Below are positions 7,949 to 14,858 of a stretch of 18,817 nucleotides of DNA, one piece after another. The notes beneath the pieces are model-generated. The model saw only the letters and a list, made by a program, of their open reading frames with translations, was not told the DNA's origin and did no database searches. Every line of letters begins with the position of its first letter. The stretch's first letter is position 1. A program made the position numbers and the translations under genes. Location of the stretch: the NCBI GenBank assembly GCA_038249175.1, contig JBBRWP010000033.1:1-18817 (forward strand), given 5' to 3'. The stretch is from JAEWSN01 sp038249175 (GTDB lineage: Bacteria; Bacillota; Clostridia; DSM-8532).

Positions 7949-8964
7949 AGGGTCAACCCGCCTTCGCCTTCTGTCACAGAACCAATGCGGGTTGCATGTT
8001 CACCGCAAGTATTTAAATGGGCCAAAACAGCATCGACATCTTTTGCCTTTACAGCCAAAACCATGCCAATCCCCATGTTGAAGGTATTGTACATCTCTAT
8101 TTCTTCCACTTCTCCCAATTCCTGCAAAAGTTTAAAAATGGGATGAACCGTCCACGTACCTTTTTCAACCACGGCCTGCAAATGTGACGGAATCATCCTC
8201 GGGATGTTCTCAATAAACCCGCCACCGGTAATATGAGATATGCCATGTACATCAAACTCTTTTAATAAGGACAGCACACTTTTGACGTAAATCCGTGTTG
8301 GTTTTAAGAGCTCTTCCCCAACACTGGAACCAAGAGATTCATTGAAACGCACCAGATTATCACTGCCAACGTTGAATACTTTGCGCACCAACGAGTAGCC
8401 GTTGCTGTGGATGCCGGAAGAAGCCAAGCCGATGAGCACATCACCAGACTGCATTTTCGACCCGTCGATCATTTTTTCTTTGTCCACAATACCCACAACA
8501 AAACCAGCCAAATCGTACTCATCTACCGGATAAAACCCCGGCATTTCTGCGGTTTCTCCGCCAATCAAAGCACAACCAGCCTGTATACAACCTTCCGAAA
8601 CACCTTTAACAATTTGTTCTACTTTTTCAGGTACCAGTTTTCCAAGCGCTACATAATCCAGAAAAAACAATGGCTGGGCTCCGCTGCAAATAACATCATT
8701 GGCACACATAGCCACACAGTCAATGCCAACCGTGTCATGTCTGTCCAATAAAAAAGCAATTTTCAGCTTTGTGCCCACTCCGTCCGTGCCGGAGACCAGC
8801 ACCGGTGCTTTCATTTGTATGGATTCCAGAGAAAAAAGACCGCCGAAACCACCAATACCCGACAAGACTTCTGGCCGCATGGTTTTCCCAACATGGCTCT
8901 TCATCAGTTCAACAGCCTTATATCCGGCACGCACATCCACACCGGCTTCTTTATAACTCGCCAT
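7942..8964 (-). CDS. purM: Phosphoribosylformylglycinamidine cyclo-ligase (AIR synthetase)
   Basis: Closes the imidazole ring: FGAM plus ATP gives AIR, step five of purine synthesis. With the start at ATG 8964 it has 340 residues, the family norm, and begins MASYKEAGVDVRAGYKAV. That ATG has GGAGG nine bases upstream; the longer reading frame from 8997 adds eleven atypical residues and is rejected. Family motifs are SGIGGFGGLF at 35-44, VSGTDGVGTKLK, GGETAEMPGFY and SHITGGGF. The stop overlaps the purN start. Upstream lies a 230-base gap to purF that holds one unit of the 65-bp repeat, so this is the only loose joint in the purine cluster. Confidence 0.97.
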   Translation of the reverse strand: MASYKEAGVDVRAGYKAVELMKSHVGKTMRPEVLSGIGGFGGLFSLESIQMKAPVLVSGTDGVGTKLKIAFLLDRHDTVGIDCVAMCANDVICSGAQPLFFLDYVALGKLVPEKVEQIVKGVSEGCIQAGCALIGGETAEMPGFYPVDEYDLAGFVVGIVDKEKMIDGSKMQSGDVLIGLASSGIHSNGYSLVRKVFNVGSDNLVRFNESLGSSVGEELLKPTRIYVKSVLSLLKEFDVHGISHITGGGFIENIPRMIPSHLQAVVEKGTWTVHPIFKLLQELGEVEEIEMYNTFNMGIGMVLAVKAKDVDAVLAHLNTCGEHATRIGSVTEGEGGLTLC

Positions 8965-9025
8965 CCTCAAAATCCTCCACCCTGAACAGTCAATCAAATT
9001 CCTGTTTCACAAAAACAAATCTTCA

Positions 9026-9105
9026 ATGGGGTACAAATCTGAAAATGCGCAGCATTTTCAGCAGGCTTTGTGCGAACTCAACGAGGACGCATGGGGTACA
9101 AATCT
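9026..9105 (+). repeat. 65-bp intergenic repeat, locus 2 (one unit with repeated ends)
   Basis: One complete unit between purF and purM, oriented opposite to the genes. ATGGGGTACAAATCTG occurs at 9026 and again at 9091, a 65-base period, so one whole unit is bracketed by the shared junction. The palindrome CTGAAAATG, five-base loop, CATTTTCAG is perfect. It lies inside what should be a continuous purF-purM message; an RNA hairpin there could affect stability or coupling of the two halves. Confidence 0.88.
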
Positions 9106-9195
9106 GCAGCACCATTGCCCTGTCATGATAAGTCGCACTTGTTCTTCATTGTCCTTTATAACTCAAAAAAAAACACAGTCACGTAACACCTGAAC

Positions 9196-10830
9196 CTATT
9201 CTTCATCCAGTGTTTCGATGTTCATCGATCGGTACTTCATAATCCCTTCCATGGCAAGCTTGTCTGACTCATCCGGTACATTGATGGGGTACTTACCGGT
9301 AAAACAGCCTGTACAGTAGCCGTCATCAGGATTTCCTTTGGGGCAGGTAACCAAGCCAGCAACACTAAGATAACCAATACTGTCAGCCCCTAAGAAACGT
9401 CGTATTTCCTCCACGGAATGGGATGCGGCAATAAGCTGTGAGCGGGATGCAATATCAATGCCAAAATGGCAGGGGTGCATGACCGGCGGTGAACTGATGC
9501 GCATATGCACCTCTTTGGCACCGGCATCTTTGAGCATGTGCACAATGTTCCGGCTGGTCGTCCCCCTTACAATGGAATCATCCACCATAATAATCCGCTT
9601 ACCGGCTACCTCATCTTTTAAGGCATTCAGCTTAATTCGGACACTTTGTTCCCGTTGTTCTTGTTGGGGCTGAATAAAGGTTCTGCCCACATAACGGTTT
9701 TTAATCAGACCTTCGCCGTAGGGAATGCCGGATTCACGCGAGTAACCAATGGCGGCGGTTAAGCCGGAGTCGGGCACCCCAATGACCAAATCAGCATCCA
9801 CCGGGTGTTCTTTGGCCAGCATCCGTCCTGAATCCAATCGGGCATGGTAGACCGATGCGCCGTCGATAAAACTGTCCGGTCTGGCAAAATATATATGCTC
9901 AAAAATACAAAGGTGACGTTTTGTATCTGTCATACGGATCGATTCTATACCGTTTTCACCAATGAAAACAATCTCGCCAGGTGCCACATCCCGTATAAAC
10001 TTTGCGCCGACAGCATCCAAGGCACAGGTTTCCGATGTCAGCACATACGAGTTATCCAACCGTCCAATGCACAGCGGACGGAAGCCATGGGGATCCCGGA
10101 TGCCAATCAGGCGTTTTGGTGTGAGCATGACAATGGCAAAAGAACCCTCAATGGTTTTGATTGTTTCAACCAGAACTTCTTCAAGGCTCTCATACTGCAG
10201 ACGATTGCGTGATATGAGGTTGGCAATAACTTCTGTATCGGTCGATGTCTGAAAGATCGCCCCTTTGTCTTCGAGTTCACGGCGCAATTTGATGGCGTTC
10301 ACCAAATTCCCGTTGTGGGCAAGCGCCACGCGGGAATTCTTATAGGTAACAATTAAGGGTTGACAGTTTTCTACTGTGTTTGCACCTGTGGTAGAATAGC
10401 GGGTATGACCGATGGCTGTTTTACCGCTTAAGCGATTTAAAACACGTTCGGTAAAAACATCCGGCACCAAACCGAGCCCCTTGTGTCCATGAATATCACC
10501 ATGATCATTGACAGCGATGCCACAACCCTCCTGACCACGGTGTTGCACGGCATACAAACCAAAATAGGTGAGTCGAGACACGTCAAGGTTGTCGTTGTTG
10601 TAAATACCAAACAAACCACAAGCTTCATTCAATGACGAAGCAAAATGATCTTCGGTCGATAAATTTTCGAAATTTGAAAATTGAATGTCATCTATACAGA
10701 AATTCTCTGGACTTGAGGTACTAAAATTATCCAGAGGGAATACCTCTGAACTTGAGACGCTCAGCTTATCCGAAGGGAACTCCTCAGGACTTGATACATG
10801 CAGCTTATCCATACGAAAATTCTCTGCCAT
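9196..10830 (-). CDS. purF: Amidophosphoribosyltransferase with an expanded repetitive propeptide
   Basis: Catalyses the committed step of purine synthesis: PRPP plus glutamine gives phosphoribosylamine. The 544-residue protein has an N-terminal glutamine amidotransferase domain starting at Cys71 in NEACGLFGIY. This Cys becomes the mature N-terminus after self-cleavage in the Bacillus-type enzyme. Also present are HRGQEG, a PRPP loop MVDDSIVRGTTS, and cysteines in HLCIFEH, MHPCHFG and YCTGC that match the four [4Fe-4S] ligands of B. subtilis PurF. The propeptide is 70 residues instead of about 11 and consists of five 13-residue repeats rich in Ser, Asp and Glu (for example EEFPSDKLSVSSS). No other Met lies between residue 7 and Cys71, and the ATG is one base after the purE stop with AAAGGA upstream, so the extension is very likely translated. 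Confidence 0.96.
   Translation of the reverse strand: MAENFRMDKLHVSSPEEFPSDKLSVSSSEVFPLDNFSTSSPENFCIDDIQFSNFENLSTEDHFASSLNEACGLFGIYNNDNLDVSRLTYFGLYAVQHRGQEGCGIAVNDHGDIHGHKGLGLVPDVFTERVLNRLSGKTAIGHTRYSTTGANTVENCQPLIVTYKNSRVALAHNGNLVNAIKLRRELEDKGAIFQTSTDTEVIANLISRNRLQYESLEEVLVETIKTIEGSFAIVMLTPKRLIGIRDPHGFRPLCIGRLDNSYVLTSETCALDAVGAKFIRDVAPGEIVFIGENGIESIRMTDTKRHLCIFEHIYFARPDSFIDGASVYHARLDSGRMLAKEHPVDADLVIGVPDSGLTAAIGYSRESGIPYGEGLIKNRYVGRTFIQPQQEQREQSVRIKLNALKDEVAGKRIIMVDDSIVRGTTSRNIVHMLKDAGAKEVHMRISSPPVMHPCHFGIDIASRSQLIAASHSVEEIRRFLGADSIGYLSVAGLVTCPKGNPDDGYCTGCFTGKYPINVPDESDKLAMEGIMKYRSMNIETLDEE
10636..10830 (-). repeat. 39-bp in-frame tandem repeat, five units, encoding the PurF propeptide
   Basis: Units of 39 bases lie at 10792-10830, 10753-10791, 10714-10752, 10675-10713 and 10636-10674; the last is the most decayed. 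Blocks such as AGCTTATCC and the TCTCTG/CCTCAG-like ends recur at the same offset (plus-strand reading). They encode 13-residue repeats with the pattern E-x-F-x-x-D-x-x-x-x-S-S-x. The first unit includes the start codon, so the repeat begins exactly at the N-terminus and ends at the NEAC cleavage site. Confidence 0.9.
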
Positions 10831-10831
10831 C

Positions 10832-11335
10832 CTAAACCAATCCTTTCATCTTTTCTTGCAACCTGAGGTCTTTGGCAAGTACATTTTCAGCCATCTTTTC
10901 TTTATACGTTTTCATAGCGGTACGTAGTGCCGGGAATTGACCACCCATCATCTGAACAGCCAACAGTGCAGCATTTTCACCGCCATTTATGGCAACCGTT
11001 GCCACCGGTATACCCGCCGGCATTTGAACGATGGAAAGCAGGGAATCCAGGCCATCCAGGGTAGAAGATAGAATGGGCAGACCGATGACCGGAAGACATG
11101 TAAACGCTGCCAGGACGCCTGGCAAGTGGGCTGCTTTTCCCGCAGCGGCGATAATGACGGAAAAACCTTCTTCTTCCGCCGTTCGGGACAATTCTGCTGC
11201 CCTCTCCGGTGTGCGGTGGGCGCTGCAAACATGGGCAACCACATCCACCTGAAAATCTTTCAATAATGCTATACTTTTTTCAAGAACGGGTAAATCTGAA
11301 TCACTACCCATCACAATCAATACTTTTGCTTGCAT
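10832..11335 (-). CDS. purE: 5-(carboxyamino)imidazole ribonucleotide mutase / AIR carboxylase
   Basis: Acts at the CAIR-forming step of purine synthesis. With the start at ATG 11335 it has 167 residues: MQAKVLIVMGSDSDLPV, with GSDSD at 10-14 and SAHRTP at about 38-43. The stretch MPAGIPVATVAI and the GLDSLLS segment are typical of the class I mutase, which works with PurK. No purK is in the window, so a partner elsewhere or direct use of AIR and CO2 remain open. AAGGAG eight bases upstream supports this start; the longer frame from 11374 overlaps the upstream gene and lacks such a site. Its stop is one base before the purF start. It is the first purine gene of the cluster. Confidence 0.95.
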   Translation of the reverse strand: MQAKVLIVMGSDSDLPVLEKSIALLKDFQVDVVAHVCSAHRTPERAAELSRTAEEEGFSVIIAAAGKAAHLPGVLAAFTCLPVIGLPILSSTLDGLDSLLSIVQMPAGIPVATVAINGGENAALLAVQMMGGQFPALRTAMKTYKEKMAENVLAKDLRLQEKMKGLV

Positions 11336-11363
11336 GCTTTTACTCCTTGTTGCGCACAACGGA

Positions 11364-12281
11364 TCACTGCCCAATATAATAAATCGTAAATTTCTTCAAC
11401 ATGTGACAGGGATAGTATGATTCTTTTGCTTTTCTCAAGCCTTCCTTGCCCATGTCCTCCTCGCGGTTCACATAAAGAGCATCCGGCCAGTGATGTGTCA
11501 TATAATCTTGAAATACAACCGTATAAATGCCATGAACAGCCGTGTTCCCTTTTTCAAACCGAACAACAACTGTGTCTGCATTCAATTGTTCACCGACAGT
11601 AAAGGCTTCAAACTTTCCATGGATACGAATGAGTATGCCACTCACCGGCATTTGATCCCATACGACCGCCAGCTGATTGAAGGCATAGCGTTCGCAACCC
11701 TGTGGTGACGTGCACTGGCAGTCTCTTTCTATACACCACTCTTCCATGATGCGCTTGCATTCTCCGAGGTGTTCTTTTTGAATTGGTAAAATATCGTACT
11801 GTCCATGTTGACGTTTGAATTGACTGATGTGGTTTCGTTTTGACGCAAACTTTCTGCCGGAGAGACTGCGCATTTCTTCTCCCAGGTACACATAATCTGC
11901 CGTCGTTTCTGATGGTTCAAATCGAAAGAACGCTTCTCCCAGCAATTGAAACCACGGTAACAGACCTTCTTCCACGCGGCCAAAGGCGAGTGCTTTTCCT
12001 TCCTTTTGAAAACAGGCAAGCAACCAATAAGCCACTTTTTTGAATGATTCTTCAGCATACTTCCCGTCCACCGGCAGTGGACTGAGCATGAACGGAATAT
12101 CGCAATCCGACTCTGAAAGAATCAACAAATAACCATGAGCGATCGTATATGAAAAACAATAATCGTCCCGCCACATATACATATAGGTGAACGTCATTTC
12201 GGAGGCATGGGGAACGTTTCTACCCAGTATTTTTTCGATCAAACACTGGTCTTTCATTGTAATGGGTTCAAAGCCCTTCAT
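11364..12281 (-). CDS. DUF2156 (phosphatidylglycerol lysyltransferase-like, GNAT fold) protein
   Basis: A soluble 305-residue protein without signal peptide or membrane segments. Motifs of the DUF2156 family are visible: LSGRKFASKRNHISQF near residue 135-150, CKRIMEEWC, a GILIRIHGKFEAFTVGEQLNADTVVVRFEKGN block, and the C-terminal YVNREEDMGKEGLRKAKESY. The family shares the fold of the catalytic domain of lysyl-phosphatidylglycerol synthase (MprF), but this stand-alone form lacks the flippase part, and its acceptor is not known. AGAGG lies just upstream of the ATG. It starts 21 bases after pfkA and ends 28 bases before purE, so it is probably on the same message as the purine genes. A cysteine cluster CQCTSPQGC is seen at about 189-197. 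Confidence 0.85.
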   Translation of the reverse strand: MKGFEPITMKDQCLIEKILGRNVPHASEMTFTYMYMWRDDYCFSYTIAHGYLLILSESDCDIPFMLSPLPVDGKYAEESFKKVAYWLLACFQKEGKALAFGRVEEGLLPWFQLLGEAFFRFEPSETTADYVYLGEEMRSLSGRKFASKRNHISQFKRQHGQYDILPIQKEHLGECKRIMEEWCIERDCQCTSPQGCERYAFNQLAVVWDQMPVSGILIRIHGKFEAFTVGEQLNADTVVVRFEKGNTAVHGIYTVVFQDYMTHHWPDALYVNREEDMGKEGLRKAKESYYPCHMLKKFTIYYIGQ

Positions 12282-12302
12282 AAAAGCCTCTTCTGTCGCG
12301 CG

Positions 12303-13391
12303 TTATTTTTCGCCAAAGCTGACACCCGTTTCACGGGCAATGCGAATCAGTTCACCGTCTGTCGGAATTGTACGGAATTTTCCAGCAATTTCGTCCAAAG
12401 AAATACAGTGCATATCAAGATTGCTTAGGGTTACCATTACACCAAATTGTCCGTCCAAAGCCAAATTCACAGCTTCCGCACCAAAACGTGTGGTCAAAAT
12501 ACGGTCGGCTGGCGATGGCTCTCCGCCACGCTGCAAATAGCCCAATACCGTGACCCGTGCTTCAAGCCGGGTTAACATTTCAAGTTCCATGGCAATATCT
12601 GTACCAACACCACCGAATCGTATCGTATCTCCGATATCCGGAATGTAACCGGAAGTACTGCCATTTTCATTGTCAGCCTTGCACCCTTCAGAAGCAACAA
12701 TAATACTAAATCCTTTTCCGGCATTTTTTCGATCCAGCACTTTCCTGGCGACCGCATTGATGTTGTATGGAATCTCTGGTAACAAAATGATGTCTGCCCC
12801 ACCGGCAATACCGGAATGCAAAGCAACCCATCCGGCATACGCACCAACTACTTCAACAACCATGGCACGGTGGTGAGATTCGGCGGTGGAGTGCAGGCGG
12901 TCAATGGCATTGGTAACAGTATCTACCGCTGTCATAAAGCCAATAGCGCGGTCTGTTTCCGGAACATCATTTTCTATCGTTTTTGGAACCACCACGATTG
13001 GAATGCCGCGATCTGAGAGTCCTTTGGCAACGGCAATACTATTGTTCCCACCAATCACAATCAGGCATTCCAGATTGTGCATTGCAATTGTATCTTTGAT
13101 GCGGTCTGTCATATCACGGACTTTACTGTCGCCATCTTTGTCAACGGTCACTGCAAAGGGATTAAAACTATTGGTCGTTCCCAGGATAGTGCCCGCTTTA
13201 TCGATGAGGCCTGACACTTCCTGACTGTCCAGCTTCATAAAGCGATTATATACCAAGCCAACATACCCATCTTTGAAGCCAACTACTTCAACACCTTTAT
13301 GAATAGCGGTTTTTACAACAGCCCTTAATACGGCATTCAATCCGGGACAATCGCCACCACTTGTCAATATACCAATTTTCCGAATTTTCAT
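12303..13391 (-). CDS. pfkA: 6-phosphofructokinase family protein with altered active-site residues
   Basis: The overall fold signature is clear: TSGGDCPGLNAVLRAVV at 10-26, GTILGTTN at 67-74, SHHRAMVVEVVGAYAGW at 172-188, VASEG at 232-236 and VLGYLQRGG at 282-290. The length (362) fits the long group III enzymes that act on fructose 6-phosphate in glycolysis. Several residues differ from the E. coli enzyme. GGDGS is GGNNS (N116, N117 for D103, G104). TIDND is TIEND (E140 for the catalytic base D127). Lys137 sits where ATP-type enzymes have Gly and PPi or mixed types have Lys. Arg162 of the MGR motif is Ala184. Glu235, Arg279 and Arg288 (for E222, R243, R252) remain. Phosphoryl donor and even activity are therefore uncertain. 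A strong AAGGAGG precedes the ATG. It heads the DUF2156-purine run. Confidence 0.85.
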   Translation of the reverse strand: MKIRKIGILTSGGDCPGLNAVLRAVVKTAIHKGVEVVGFKDGYVGLVYNRFMKLDSQEVSGLIDKAGTILGTTNSFNPFAVTVDKDGDSKVRDMTDRIKDTIAMHNLECLIVIGGNNSIAVAKGLSDRGIPIVVVPKTIENDVPETDRAIGFMTAVDTVTNAIDRLHSTAESHHRAMVVEVVGAYAGWVALHSGIAGGADIILLPEIPYNINAVARKVLDRKNAGKGFSIIVASEGCKADNENGSTSGYIPDIGDTIRFGGVGTDIAMELEMLTRLEARVTVLGYLQRGGEPSPADRILTTRFGAEAVNLALDGQFGVMVTLSNLDMHCISLDEIAGKFRTIPTDGELIRIARETGVSFGEK

Positions 13392-13530
13392 TTTGTGTCC
13401 TCCTTCTTGCCATGTCGATTGTATTTGTAATGGTGAAACGCAAAATAATCATTTTTCTATATCAGGCTTTGTTAATCCCATTGTTTCACTTTTAATGCAT
13501 ACCTGCGAAATATTAACCTTGTACATCTGA

Positions 13531-14028
13531 TTACGAACCCTCACAACCGGTCAGATGTCCTTCCTGTTCCAATCCCGTAAAGGCACTTTGTCGCAATGCT
13601 TCATAGAGGACAATGGCCACAGCATTGGATAAATTTAAAGACCGAATCTGTTCCCGCATGGGAATGCGGATACAGTCTGTGTAATTTTTTTTCAACAGAG
13701 GTTCCGGTAAGCCACGTGATTCTGGACCAAACACAATATAGCAATTGTCCGGATATGCTACTTCTGTGTAAGCTTTTGCAGATTTTGTTGAAGCAAAAAA
13801 GAAGGTGCCCTCCCCATGCTTTTGGTCGAACGCCTGCCAGTTTTCATATAATGTCACATCGACCTGTTTCCAATAATCGAGTCCGGCACGCTTTAAATAG
13901 CGGTCTGAGATCGAAAAGCCTAACGGACCAATCAAAAAAAGATTGGTCCCCGTTGCAGCACAGGTCCTAGCAATATTCCCGGTATTTTGTGGTATCTCCG
14001 GTTCATACAACACAATATTCAAAGCCAA
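13531..14028 (-). CDS. trmL: tRNA (cytidine(34)-2'-O)-methyltransferase, SPOUT class
   Basis: A compact SPOUT methyltransferase of 165 residues, expected to methylate the wobble ribose in tRNA-Leu isoacceptors using S-adenosylmethionine. Three family motifs are visible: NIVLYEPEIPQNTGNIARTC at 4-23, FGPESRGLP at about 100-108, and RIPM followed by RSLNLSNAVAIVLYEALRQ near 120-145, which forms the knotted cofactor site. The start codon is TTG (14026-14028), since no ATG or GTG fits before the first motif; AAAGGAG is about 11 bases upstream. The short acidic C-terminal tail (LEQEGHLTGCEGS) adds nothing recognisable. It follows the cheX-like gene and its remnant. Confidence 0.92.
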   Translation of the reverse strand: MALNIVLYEPEIPQNTGNIARTCAATGTNLFLIGPLGFSISDRYLKRAGLDYWKQVDVTLYENWQAFDQKHGEGTFFFASTKSAKAYTEVAYPDNCYIVFGPESRGLPEPLLKKNYTDCIRIPMREQIRSLNLSNAVAIVLYEALRQSAFTGLEQEGHLTGCEGS

Positions 14029-14058
14029 TAAATTTAGTGCTCCTTTTACTGAATAATG

Positions 14059-14130
14059 CTATTCTACCGACAAACCAGCGATTTCGAAAGAACACGATGC
14101 TGTAGTGGTCAGCAGAATACGAACGGTTGT
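14059..14130 (-). pseudogene. 24-codon remnant of the 3' end of a second cheX-like gene
   Basis: Translating the minus strand from 14130 gives TTVRILLTTTASCSFEIAGL and three more residues, then TAG at 14059. It aligns without gaps to the last 23 residues and TAG stop of the intact cheX gene (14151-14222, TTVCIPLNMSDSCSFEIDVS onwards), with 12 of 23 identical. No start or upstream part exists; only 20 bases separate it from the intact stop codon. It is a decayed leftover of a tandem gene or segment duplication. Confidence 0.75.
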
Positions 14131-14150
14131 GCTTTTTTCGTATAAGGGTG

Positions 14151-14615
14151 CTATTCTGCCAACGATACATCGATTTCGAAAGAACACGAATCCGACATGT
14201 TCAGAGGAATACAAACAGTTGTCATATGTGCGGGTGTAATGAGCATTTTTTCACCAATGAGCAGAGACGGCGGTGTAATCTCAATACCAATGCCACGACT
14301 GGCAAGAATGGTAGCGGTGTTACCCATGATCATGTTCCCAAGCTCAGAAATTGCACTTTTCGACAATTCATCCAATTCAGCGACCGTCATACCACCCATC
14401 ATCGCCGAGGCTATCTCTAAAGCAGAGGTTACAGACATAGAAATAATAACCTGGCCACGAATTTTACCGGTTAAGCCAACAATTACAGCAACGTTGGCGC
14501 TGGCAAAAGGGTTTTTTTTCACAAATACTTTGCCCAACGCTGGTTTTTTCCCTGTCATTGTCAGAAAAACTGACTGACTTGCTTCTATAAATGGATTGAT
14601 ATACTCAACATTCAT
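14151..14615 (-). CDS. cheX: CheX-like chemotaxis phosphatase
   Basis: A cytoplasmic 154-residue protein of the CheX/CheC fold, which removes the phosphoryl group from CheY-P. The start at ATG 14615 (MNVEYINPFIEAS) has GGGAG seven bases upstream and is preferred over a frame beginning at 14651. The catalytic helix is present once: Glu91 and Asn94 in SELGNMIMGN (the ExxN pair, followed by N99). This is the CheX pattern, as CheC usually has two such helices. The GKIRGQVIISM strand pair and the GMTVAEL turn also fit. No other chemotaxis gene is in the window, so it may serve a distant chemotaxis cluster or another receiver domain. A possible promoter lies just upstream. Confidence 0.88.
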   Translation of the reverse strand: MNVEYINPFIEASQSVFLTMTGKKPALGKVFVKKNPFASANVAVIVGLTGKIRGQVIISMSVTSALEIASAMMGGMTVAELDELSKSAISELGNMIMGNTATILASRGIGIEITPPSLLIGEKMLITPAHMTTVCIPLNMSDSCSFEIDVSLAE

Positions 14616-14657
14616 CCGCGTTCTCCCAACTATTCGTAGTAAGATGGACACATATAT

Positions 14658-14687
14658 ATCTTACCATAAGAATTCAAAAAGATACAA
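14658..14687 (-). promoter_or_regulatory. Possible sigma-A promoter for cheX-trmL
   Basis: On the minus strand TTGTAT (14682-14687) and TAAGAT (14658-14663) are separated by 18 bases, and a TATATAT tract follows. Transcription would start about 35 bases before the cheX ATG. Both hexamers differ from consensus by one or two bases. The rest of the 200-base gap upstream is AT-rich and holds nothing else I recognise. Confidence 0.4.
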
Positions 14688-14858
14688 AAGTAATCATGAA
14701 TTTCTCAAAAACTGTCGTTCTCACAGAGAAAAGTGTTAAAGTTTTCTTTTAAGAACCACTTTAAACAAATTGTACCACCAGTTAACAAGTAAGCCCACAC
14801 CTGTTCTTAATTGGGCATCACACAATGTCTTTTCTTATGATTTCAGTAGGCTACACAC

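Noticed and set aside
8965..8997. Longer purM start at 8997
   Set aside because: The family N-terminus begins at MASYKEAG, and GGAGG is correctly placed for the ATG at 8964.
8769..9128. Plus-strand frame ending in MRSIFSRLCANSTRTHG, also seen near 17644
   Set aside because: The shared peptide is a translation of the 65-bp intergenic repeat, not a conserved protein domain.
9120..9195. Near-palindrome GTTACGTGAC followed by a T-run after purF on the minus strand, as a terminator
   Set aside because: The stem is short and mismatched, and purM, purN and purD have no evident promoter of their own; support is too weak to list.
11336..11374. Longer purE start at 11374
   Set aside because: It overlaps the DUF2156 gene, adds non-family residues, and AAGGAG is well placed for ATG 11335.
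13392..13530. Purine riboswitch or strong promoter upstream of pfkA and the purine genes
   Set aside because: I could not find the conserved riboswitch core or a good -35/-10 pair; only a 7-base GTGAAAC/GTTTCAC inverted pair is visible and may be chance.
14197..14577. Long plus-strand open frames opposite cheX and opposite several other genes
   Set aside because: They mirror confident minus-strand genes, lack ribosome binding sites and encode no recognisable protein.
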